In this document: one piece after another, positions 1 to 7,705 of the stretch
How the letters are laid out: each line of letters begins with the position of its first letter
Numbering within the stretch: the stretch's first letter is position 1
NCBI RefSeq assembly: GCF_019613955.1
Contig: NZ_CP080443.1
Coordinates: 3,209,001 to 3,273,000, forward strand
Length of the DNA: 64,000 nt
Direction: 5' to 3'
DNA from: Chryseobacterium sp. LJ668
GTDB lineage: Bacteria; Bacteroidota; Bacteroidia; Flavobacteriales; Weeksellaceae
Made by a program: the position numbers and the translations under genes
Notes under the pieces: model-generated
The model's input: the letters and a program-made list of their open reading frames with translations, nothing else
Told to the model about the DNA's origin: nothing
Databases searched by the model: none

Positions 1-1379
1 ACCGCTTGAAGGGAAACGGGTACAGATGCCAATCCTACTCTTGCTCTCACGGCATCTAATAGAGCCTGAGCTCTAGCGCCAGATCCATTTAGAGCTTCTG
101 CCTCCATTAAATAAGTATCTGCTAATCTTATCACCATATAATTCTGACGATAATTAAGTTCGGTAACTCCTAAAGTTGATTTTTTATCTGAAGTAGGCAT
201 GAATTTATTAAGAAAATAACCTGTATCCTTATAAGCCGGTGCATAACTTGCTTTATTCTGCGCTTTTAATGTATTCATATTCAAAACAGTAGAATTCACA
301 CGAGGATCATTTTGGATAAAATTGAACAGATCTGTGGTAATGGTATTAAAAGCCCAACCTGAAACAACATCAGGCGCGTTATTTGCAGGATTTGTTTGAA
401 TAACTCTTGTATAAGATCTTGGCGCCGTCATTACGCAAATAGAATTTCCTTCATCTTTGCCTTGTCCCCAAAAGCCCCAATCAGATTTCCCTTGATCACT
501 GTGGGATGCTTCAATAATAGATTCTGATGTAAATTCATAAGGATCTGCAGTTCCACCCAGTGCTACTCCTGCTTTCCAAAGATCATCATAGCTTGCCAAC
601 AGTTTATATCCATATTGACTGGTTCCTCCTGGGGTTCCGTTTACATCTGCAAATTGTGCAGCAGCTTGGGCTTTTTTATTTTGATATAAATACACTTTGC
701 CTAAAAGAGCTTTTGCCGCTCCTTGCGTTAATCTACCGTTTTGCTCTCCGCTTACCGTCATAGGAAGATTTGGCAAAGCTTCGTTCAGATCATTTTCTAT
801 TTGAGCATAAACTTGTGCAGGTGCAACTTGCGGAACATTATAAAAATCGTCTGTTGCTTCAAAAGGTTTTAAAATAAGAGGAATATTTCCGAAAACCCTC
901 AGTAAATCAAAATAATACATTGCCCGAAGAGTTTTTGCTTCCGCAATGAAGCGTTGCTTTAAATTTTCATCCATTGATGCCTTCGGAGCATTTTGGATAA
1001 GATCATTTGCTCTTGCAATACCCTGATAATAATCTTTCCAGTAACTTACAGGCATTGTAGTTGAGTTAATCTGAAAACTTGATGCTCCTTGAATACCTGC
1101 TCCGTCTGTAGCACTACCACCTCCTGCATAGAAATCGTCTGAAGCCGCATTGAAAAAAGTTACCATATTTTCAAAACCACCTGCATATTTTCTCATCACG
1201 TCATACGTGCCCACAAGACCAAAAAAACATTCCTGCTCATTTCTGAAAAAGTTATCTCCGGCAAATGCACCTTTGTATTCTTTTTCTTCCAAAGTGTCGT
1301 TATTACAAGCTACATTAAGAGTAGACACGCTCACTAAAAATGAAGCTGCTATTGATATTTTTAAAAATTTATTTTTCAT
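1..1379 (-). CDS. SusD/RagB-family nutrient-binding outer-membrane lipoprotein (C-terminus cut by window edge)
   Basis: The reading frame opens at an ATG at 1379 and stays open to base 1, so about 459 residues are visible and the C-terminus lies outside. The N-terminus is a lipoprotein signal ending in LNVAC, with the lipidated Cys at residue 25. The body has SusD features: an early FFRNEQE segment, a YYFDLLRVFG helix and a late YMVIRLADTYLMEAEA segment. SusD proteins sit on the cell surface as a lid over a SusC channel and capture the glycan or peptide ligand. It starts 11 bases after the SusC stop on the same strand, so the two are cotranscribed. The substrate cannot be told from sequence alone. 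Confidence 0.93.
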   Translation of the reverse strand, partial: MKNKFLKISIAASFLVSVSTLNVACNNDTLEEKEYKGAFAGDNFFRNEQECFFGLVGTYDVMRKYAGGFENMVTFFNAASDDFYAGGGSATDGAGIQGASSFQINSTTMPVSYWKDYYQGIARANDLIQNAPKASMDENLKQRFIAEAKTLRAMYYFDLLRVFGNIPLILKPFEATDDFYNVPQVAPAQVYAQIENDLNEALPNLPMTVSGEQNGRLTQGAAKALLGKVYLYQNKKAQAAAQFADVNGTPGGTSQYGYKLLASYDDLWKAGVALGGTADPYEFTSESIIEASHSDQGKSDWGFWGQGKDEGNSICVMTAPRSYTRVIQTNPANNAPDVVSGWAFNTITTDLFNFIQNDPRVNSTVLNMNTLKAQNKASYAPAYKDTGYFLNKFMPTSDKKSTLGVTELNYRQNYMVIRLADTYLMEAEALNGSGARAQALLDAVRARVGLASVPVSLQA

Positions 1380-1390
1380 TGTACTAAAAA

Positions 1391-4291
1391 TTAGAAAGTT
1401 ATATTAGCTCCCAGTATAAAAGTTCTTGCCTGCGGATAAAATGCTCTGTCTATTCCAAAAGAGTCTCCAGCTGCAATTTCCGGATCGTACCCGGTATATT
1501 TTGTAAAAGTAACTAGGTTTTCGGCAGTTACATAAAAGCGTAGTTTGTTAACTCCAAAGTTTTGGGTAACATCCTGAGGAAGTGTATAGCCTAACTGAAT
1601 TAATTTAATTCTGAAATAGTCTCCTTTTTGCAGATACCAGTCAGATAGTCTTGAGTAATTTTTGTTTGCATCTGCTCGTGTTAATCTAGGATTTTCATTA
1701 GTAGAGCCTTCTCCCGTCCACCTGTCTAAGATTTTTGTTTGATAATTAGCATCTAACATATCCAATCTTCTTAAACCCTGAAAGATTTTGTTTCCTCCTG
1801 CACCCTGTCCGAATACCATAAAATCCCAGTTTTTATAGCTTAGATTTAAAGTAGCTCCAAAATTATATTTAGGAATCGAACTTCCCAAATTCACTTTATC
1901 CAAATCACTAATTACACCATCGCCGTTAGAATCTGCCCAGATAAAATCTCCAGGTTTTGCGTCTGTTTGAAGCACTTGTCCATTAGAATTTACATAGGCA
2001 TCAATCTGTGCCTGATTTTGAAAAACACCCAAAGTTTTAAAGCCATAGAAAGAATTATAGGCATCACCTACCACAATTCTCTGGATCGATCCCATAGATT
2101 GGAAACCTGCTCCATCCAGAAATTTTGTTCCCTGTTCAAGTGATAAAACTTCATTTTTATTGTAAGCGAAATTAGTATTTACAGAAACTGTAAAATCATT
2201 CCAATTCTTTTTGTAACCTAATTCTACTTCCAACCCTTTATTACTCATGTCTCCAATATTGGCTATATACGATCCGGTCACGCCTACATACCCTGGAATC
2301 TGAACAGGTCTTAGAATACCTGATGTTTTTTTGTCATAAACATCAACAGTTAAAGTAAAATTTTTGAAAAGGCGTAGATCTGCAGCAATATTGGTTTGGG
2401 TGGTAGTTTCCCATTTTAGATCCTTATTTTCCAGACCTCGTTGCAGATATCCAATTAGTACGCCTCCAGATCCGCTGGTATAATTAGCGTCGGAAACATA
2501 GAATTTTGAAAATTTATAAGCCTCAATACCATCATTTCCTAAAGTTCCGTAACCTCCACGAAATTTTAAACTATTGATAACATTATTTTCCGGCCAGAAG
2601 TTTTCTTTATCCACATTCCATCCTAAAGAGAATGAAGGGAATACACCCCAATGATGGTTTGCCCCAAACAATGATGAACCATCATATCTTAATGTACCGG
2701 TAAACAAATATTTATTTTTATAGTCGTAAATCAAACGTCCAAAGTAAGAAGCTTTGTTCCATTCCTGATTATCCCATGCTGAGGAAGTTTGGTTGACCAA
2801 AGGAACATCAAAGTTAAAGGATGCATCTTCATAACTGCTAATCGGGAGACCTTTATGGGTGACGCTTTGTCCATTTCCAATATTATAATCATAATAACCT
2901 GTTCCCAAAAGCACATTCAGACTGTGATCTCCAAATTTATTTTGGTAATTCAATGTGTTTTCAAAACTCCATTCAAATTTGGTTTGAGTAGTGCGGCTCA
3001 AACTGTTTAGAAGTAAATTGCTGTACGTAGCACTTAGATAGAAAAGTGGAGTGAAATTCTGGCTTCCCCAATATGCTTTTTTACCGTTTAATGAAGACTT
3101 AAAAGTAAAATGATTTAAAAATTTCACTTCTGCAAAAACATTAGCAATAAAATCGTCTGACCAGTTAGTGTTTCCTAATTGTGTATATCTAAAAGCTCTT
3201 GGGTTAGACATTTCCTGGTTTACATAAGGCGAAATTCCGTATGGATTTCCATTTTCATCTCTTACAATATGTTCATTGGTATATAAGGCAGAATTTACCT
3301 GTGACCAATCTGTTACGACAACAGGAGTAATGGGATCCAAATTCACTGCAGAACTTAGAGGACCGCCAAACTCACCATTAGCATTAATCCCCTGATTTTT
3401 TTGATTGGTATACGCAAAAGTTTGACCCAAAGTTAGCCAGTCTGTTACTTTATGAGTTGAGTTCAAACGTCCTGTTAATCTTTTATAATAAGAAATATCG
3501 CTCATTACGATACCGGTCTGGTCGTAATATCCAAATGACGCAAAATAAGTAGATTTTTCGTTTCCACCTTGTATACTGATCTCATGGTTCTGTCTTGCTC
3601 CAGTGCCGAAAATTTCATTCTGCCAATCAGTACCTTTTCCAAAAGACGCCGGATTTTGGAATCTCACAGGTTGTCCATCATTTGCAAAACCTTCATTGAT
3701 TACTGTCGCATATTGTGTAGCATCTAGAAGATCTATTTTCCTTGCAGCGTTACTTACTCCGAAGAAACCATTGTATGATAAACTAAGTTTTCCTTTTTTA
3801 CCTTTTTTAGTGGTTACCAAGATAACCCCTCTTGCAGCAGAAACTCCATAGATGGCAGAAGAAGCACCATCTTTCAGCACTTCAATACTTTCAATATCAC
3901 TCTGACTTAGCCAACCGATACCGTCAACTACAATACCATCCACTACCCAAAGCGGATCGTTATTTGAAGAATAACTGGTAACACCTCTCACTCGAATAGT
4001 TGCAGATGCTCCAGGTTGTCCGGAATTTGAAATCACATTGACCCCTGCAGCCCTACCTTGTAACACCTGTTCCGGTTTACCAGCAGGAATATTTTCAATA
4101 TCACTTGCCTTTATGCTTGATATTGCACCCGTCACATTACTCTTCTTCTGAGTACCATAACCAATCATCACTACTTCTTCAATTTTCTGTTCTTTTTGGA
4201 TTGTGTCAGTAGTGGTGTTTTGGGCATTGAATTGTGCAGTAAAATACAGTACGGCAATTGCCCCTAAACTTCTTGATATTTTTACATTCAT
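1391..4291 (-). CDS. SusC/RagA-family TonB-linked outer-membrane receptor
   Basis: This 966-residue protein has a signal peptide (cleavage near FNAQ, about residue 24), then a KIEEVVMIGYGTQKK segment, the plug domain with the SusC signature LQGRAAGVNV and RVRG, and a long beta-barrel ending in a terminal Phe (ILGANITF). It would import a ligand captured by SusD, powered by TonB. The N-terminal carboxypeptidase-regulatory-like domain found in many SusC proteins is absent: the plug begins about 40 residues after the signal peptide. It is the first gene of the pair with the SusD gene and is divergent from a sugar-type MFS permease, suggesting one uptake locus. Confidence 0.95.
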   Translation of the reverse strand: MNVKISRSLGAIAVLYFTAQFNAQNTTTDTIQKEQKIEEVVMIGYGTQKKSNVTGAISSIKASDIENIPAGKPEQVLQGRAAGVNVISNSGQPGASATIRVRGVTSYSSNNDPLWVVDGIVVDGIGWLSQSDIESIEVLKDGASSAIYGVSAARGVILVTTKKGKKGKLSLSYNGFFGVSNAARKIDLLDATQYATVINEGFANDGQPVRFQNPASFGKGTDWQNEIFGTGARQNHEISIQGGNEKSTYFASFGYYDQTGIVMSDISYYKRLTGRLNSTHKVTDWLTLGQTFAYTNQKNQGINANGEFGGPLSSAVNLDPITPVVVTDWSQVNSALYTNEHIVRDENGNPYGISPYVNQEMSNPRAFRYTQLGNTNWSDDFIANVFAEVKFLNHFTFKSSLNGKKAYWGSQNFTPLFYLSATYSNLLLNSLSRTTQTKFEWSFENTLNYQNKFGDHSLNVLLGTGYYDYNIGNGQSVTHKGLPISSYEDASFNFDVPLVNQTSSAWDNQEWNKASYFGRLIYDYKNKYLFTGTLRYDGSSLFGANHHWGVFPSFSLGWNVDKENFWPENNVINSLKFRGGYGTLGNDGIEAYKFSKFYVSDANYTSGSGGVLIGYLQRGLENKDLKWETTTQTNIAADLRLFKNFTLTVDVYDKKTSGILRPVQIPGYVGVTGSYIANIGDMSNKGLEVELGYKKNWNDFTVSVNTNFAYNKNEVLSLEQGTKFLDGAGFQSMGSIQRIVVGDAYNSFYGFKTLGVFQNQAQIDAYVNSNGQVLQTDAKPGDFIWADSNGDGVISDLDKVNLGSSIPKYNFGATLNLSYKNWDFMVFGQGAGGNKIFQGLRRLDMLDANYQTKILDRWTGEGSTNENPRLTRADANKNYSRLSDWYLQKGDYFRIKLIQLGYTLPQDVTQNFGVNKLRFYVTAENLVTFTKYTGYDPEIAAGDSFGIDRAFYPQARTFILGANITF

Positions 4292-4387
4292 ATACAGTTA
4301 GTTTTTTAATTCTCAAATTGAGACAATAAAAATAAATTTTTTTTTAAATAATTAACATCTAATTCACATTTATTTTAATTTTTCCAC

Positions 4388-4395
4388 TATTTTTG
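4388..4395 (+). promoter_or_regulatory. Candidate -7 promoter box for the MFS/Nudix-regulator pair
   Basis: TATTTTTG matches the Bacteroidota -7 consensus TAnnTTTG and lies 73 bases before the MFS start in the SusC-MFS divergent gap. No TTG is found at the expected 17-23 base spacing upstream, so support is partial. Confidence 0.3.
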
Positions 4396-4468
4396 GGGCT
4401 TCAAAGGCCTAAATTTTATGTTAAAAGTCTTAAAAAATCATTAAAATGCCCGAAATTCCTTCCCGAAA

Positions 4469-5656
4469 ATGAGCCTCAAGCAACCGAATATCACTCTTCC
4501 TTTACGATTGACCTTTTTTATTTTTTCAATGGTTTTAAACTGTATGGGCATTGTCATTTTACAGCTTTCACAGGAAAATATCGGGTATGATAAGCTGGGG
4601 TTTTTAGAATCATTTAAAGATTTGCCCATTGCTTTTATTTCTTTATTCGCAGTAAATTTCATCAGTAAAATTGGGACTAAAAGATCCATCATTTTAGCAC
4701 TAAGTATCGTTGGGATATGCTCATTACTTCTTCCTTTTGTTCAGGTATTCTGGTTTTATAAGCTTTGGTTTGCGATTATAGGAACCTGTTTTGCGATTGG
4801 GAAAATCTGCGTTTACGGGATCATAAGAAACAACATTACAGAAGAAAAATCTTTGGCAAAAACCATGAATACGGTAGAAGCTTCTTTCATGATTGGAATT
4901 TTTGTTGTGAATGTAGGTTTTGGATGGTTGATTGCAGGCGAATATTCAGAATACTGGAAATTTGGCTTTGTTTTCATCTCACTTGTTTCTCTGATAACCA
5001 TTTATTTATTTTCAAAAATAAAAATCCTAGAGGCAGATAAAAATCTGAAAACCAATACCATATCCAACCTGATATCATTCAAGCAAACTTCAATTATCTT
5101 ATTTTTTGCGGTTATATTTTTCATTGTTTTCACAGAACAGAGTTTTAATTCTTGGCTTCCGGCATTTTATAAAAATCATTTAAAAGTCAATTCCTTTTTC
5201 TCAATTCAGGCATCATCTACGCTTGCGTTATTTTCATATCTTGGTCGAATTATTACTGCAAACATTATTCAGCGTTTTTCTTTAATAAAATATTTTATCT
5301 TCTGTCTGATCTGTATTATTTCTCTGCTTAGTCTTATCTTTTGTATTCAGTATTTCGGTTCAGATAATTCAGGGATTCTACTTTATCTTTTCCCTATTAT
5401 TGGTTTTTTTCTCTCACCACTCTATCCGCTTATCAATTCAAAAATGATTGCTCAGATCAATAATCAAAAAATAAATACATTTACATCAATGATTGTTATA
5501 TTCTCGTCACTGGGAAGTTCGGTAAGTTCGATACTCATGTCTGTACTCTTTGAAAATAAGATGTTAACATTTTACTCTCTATATATTCTAGGCGCTGTTG
5601 TAATTCTATTTTGCCTGAGTTTATTTTATTTTAGACAAGATCACATCAAAAATTAA
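4469..5656 (+). CDS. MFS transporter, probable sugar permease
   Basis: A 395-residue, strongly hydrophobic protein with about twelve predicted membrane segments in two halves of six and a short loop near residues 190-205. The segment FAIGKICVYGIIRNN and the loop after TM2 (SKIGTKRS) resemble major facilitator family loops. It is expected to move a small solute across the inner membrane. It is divergent from SusC and followed after 23 bases by a Nudix-type regulator, so it probably takes the product released in the periplasm after SusCD import. The ATG at 4469 was chosen because it gives a short N-terminus before TM1. Substrate is unknown. Confidence 0.85.
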   Translation: MSLKQPNITLPLRLTFFIFSMVLNCMGIVILQLSQENIGYDKLGFLESFKDLPIAFISLFAVNFISKIGTKRSIILALSIVGICSLLLPFVQVFWFYKLWFAIIGTCFAIGKICVYGIIRNNITEEKSLAKTMNTVEASFMIGIFVVNVGFGWLIAGEYSEYWKFGFVFISLVSLITIYLFSKIKILEADKNLKTNTISNLISFKQTSIILFFAVIFFIVFTEQSFNSWLPAFYKNHLKVNSFFSIQASSTLALFSYLGRIITANIIQRFSLIKYFIFCLICIISLLSLIFCIQYFGSDNSGILLYLFPIIGFFLSPLYPLINSKMIAQINNQKINTFTSMIVIFSSLGSSVSSILMSVLFENKMLTFYSLYILGAVVILFCLSLFYFRQDHIKN

Positions 5657-5679
5657 AAAATAATTTTATTTTTACTGCT

Positions 5680-6420
5680 ATGAAAACGTATGGTTCAAAA
5701 AACATAGAAACACTGAAACAGCTTATTGAGGAAAAACATTTTATCCCCAATATCTCCGTTGACTGTACTATTTTTGGTTTTCATGATAACATTCTGAAGG
5801 TTTTGCTTTTAAAATACCATGATCTTGATCTTTGGTCACTTCCCGGAGGTTTCGTTTTTCTGGATGAAGATCTTCGTGAAGCTGCAGACAGGGTTTTGTA
5901 TGAAAGAACCCACCTGAAAGGGCTTTTCCTGGAACAATTTCATACTTTTGGCAGATTAGACCGTACGGTAAATAATGTTCATAAAACGTTAATCAATAAC
6001 AAAGGCCTTGACGTCCCGAAGGATCACTGGATTTTACAACGATTTATTACCGTTGGTTACTGCAGTCTCATTGATTTTTCTTTGGCAAATACTTTTCCGG
6101 ATGCGTTTAATGAAACTTGTGCATGGTTTGAAGTTAGCAAGCTTCCGAAAATGGCTTTTGATCACGATAGGATCATATCAGACGGTCACGAATATTTACG
6201 CAAAAACATTGATACTCAAGTTGCAGCAAGCAATCTTCTGCCTGAAAAATTCACGATGAAAGATCTTCAGTCTTTATACGAAACAATTCTAGGTGAAAAA
6301 TTCAGAAGAAATAATTTTCAGCGTAAAATACTGAGCATGAACTCATTGGAAAGGCTCGAAAAGCTATATGACGGATCTGCAAATAAGGCACCATATCTCT
6401 ACAAATTCATAAAAGATTAG
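5680..6420 (+). CDS. Nudix-fold transcriptional regulator (NrtR/AraR-like)
   Basis: The 246-residue protein has an N-terminal Nudix-like domain (about residues 22-155) and a C-terminal winged helix (about 165-235, with SLYETILGEKFRRNNFQRKIL). The Nudix box starts at G57 and keeps E63, R71 and E75, but V72 and R76 replace two acidic metal-binding residues, so hydrolysis is unlikely and the domain probably senses a ligand. Related proteins in Bacteroidota control sugar use (AraR of Bacteroides is this type), while NrtR senses ADP-ribose. It follows the MFS gene by 23 bases, and likely regulates that gene and the divergent SusCD pair. Confidence 0.88.
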   Translation: MKTYGSKNIETLKQLIEEKHFIPNISVDCTIFGFHDNILKVLLLKYHDLDLWSLPGGFVFLDEDLREAADRVLYERTHLKGLFLEQFHTFGRLDRTVNNVHKTLINNKGLDVPKDHWILQRFITVGYCSLIDFSLANTFPDAFNETCAWFEVSKLPKMAFDHDRIISDGHEYLRKNIDTQVAASNLLPEKFTMKDLQSLYETILGEKFRRNNFQRKILSMNSLERLEKLYDGSANKAPYLYKFIKD

Positions 6421-6491
6421 TTTAAATATTTTTCTTAAAAAGTTTTCTCAGACAGTGTGAAAAGTATTATTTTTAGGAAAATTTAAATTAC

Positions 6492-7670
6492 ATGTCATAT
6501 TATCCTCTCACCAGCATCCCGGATTATTTTGGAATCGATGCTTTACTTACCGAAGAACATAAGCTTATCCGCCAATCAGTAAGAGACTGGGTTGAAAGTT
6601 TTGTGATGCCAAATATCGATCAGGCAGCTCAGGATCACACAGATTTGCCCGGTTTGATGAAAGAATTAGGGAAAATCGGGGCTTTGGGACCTTACATTCC
6701 TGAAGAATATGGCGGTTCTGGTCTTGATCAGATTTCTTACGGTCTGATTATGCTTGAATTGGAAAGAGGAGATTCGGCAGTGCGTTCAGCAGCTTCTGTA
6801 CAAAGTTCATTAGTGATGTTTCCAATCAACGAATTCGGTTCTGAAGAACAGAAAAGAAAATATTTACCCAAATTAGCTTCCGGTGAAATGATTGGTTCTT
6901 TCGGATTGACCGAGCCTAATCATGGTTCAGATCCTAGTTCTATGGAATCTCAGTTTAAGGATATGGGAGACCATTATCTTTTGAATGGTGCCAAAATGTG
7001 GATCACTAACTCTCCTCTTTGTGATATAGCGGTTATTTGGGCTAAAAATGAAGAGGGTAAAGTGCAGGGATTGATCATAGAAAGAGGAATGGAAGGATTT
7101 ACTACACCCGAAACCCACAATAAATGGAGCTTAAGAGCTTCAAAAACAGGTGAGCTTGTTTTTAACAATGTAAAAGTTCCCAAAGAAAATCTACTTCCGG
7201 GAGTTACAGGGTTAAAGGGACCTTTATCATGTTTAAATTCAGCAAGATACGGCATTTCTTGGGGCGTTATCGGAGCTGCGATTGATTGTTATTGTACGGC
7301 CGTTCAATATTCTAAAGAAAGAAAACAGTTTGGAAAACCTATCGGAGCATTCCAGCTTCAGCAAAAAAAATTAGCAGAGTTTCTTACTGAAATTACAAAG
7401 GCTCAATTGCTTTGCTACCAATTGGGAACATTGAAAAATGATCATAAAGCAACCCCTGCGCAAATTTCTATGGCAAAAAGAAATAATGTAAAAATGGCCA
7501 TTGATATTGCAAGAGAATCGCGTCAGATTCTAGGCGGGATGGGAATCATGGGTGAATTCCCGATGATGAGACACGCTGCCAATCTAGAATCGGTGATTAC
7601 TTATGAGGGAACACATGACGTTCACTTACTCATTACAGGTCTAGATATTACAGGTTTTAACGCTTTTTAA
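6492..7670 (+). CDS. gcdH: Glutaryl-CoA dehydrogenase (acyl-CoA dehydrogenase family)
   Basis: A 392-residue FAD enzyme of the acyl-CoA dehydrogenase superfamily. It shows the FAD/substrate segment SFGLTEPNHGSDP (about residue 136), the C-terminal helical domain with RKQFGKPIGAFQLQQKKLA, the QILGGMGIMGEF loop, and a Glu in ITYEGTHDVH, the position of the catalytic base in glutaryl-CoA dehydrogenases. The family oxidises and decarboxylates glutaryl-CoA to crotonyl-CoA in lysine and tryptophan breakdown. Length matches the family. It is alone on the plus strand and is followed by a strong terminator. Substrate is assigned by family resemblance. Confidence 0.85.
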   Translation: MSYYPLTSIPDYFGIDALLTEEHKLIRQSVRDWVESFVMPNIDQAAQDHTDLPGLMKELGKIGALGPYIPEEYGGSGLDQISYGLIMLELERGDSAVRSAASVQSSLVMFPINEFGSEEQKRKYLPKLASGEMIGSFGLTEPNHGSDPSSMESQFKDMGDHYLLNGAKMWITNSPLCDIAVIWAKNEEGKVQGLIIERGMEGFTTPETHNKWSLRASKTGELVFNNVKVPKENLLPGVTGLKGPLSCLNSARYGISWGVIGAAIDCYCTAVQYSKERKQFGKPIGAFQLQQKKLAEFLTEITKAQLLCYQLGTLKNDHKATPAQISMAKRNNVKMAIDIARESRQILGGMGIMGEFPMMRHAANLESVITYEGTHDVHLLITGLDITGFNAF

Positions 7671-7677
7671 AAATATG

Positions 7678-7705
7678 AAAGTCCGGTTTTTACCGGACTT
7701 TTTTA
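7678..7705. terminator. Bidirectional intrinsic terminator between gcdH and the AddB-like gene
   Basis: A 10-bp perfect stem (7678-7687 with 7992-type geometry: arms 7678-7687 and 7692-7701, loop TTTT) is flanked by A and T runs. It sits between two convergent genes and can serve both. Confidence 0.85.

Noticed and set aside
1150-1407. 85-residue plus-strand frame opposite the SusD start
   Set aside because: It runs through the SusD signal-peptide region in antisense and resembles no protein.
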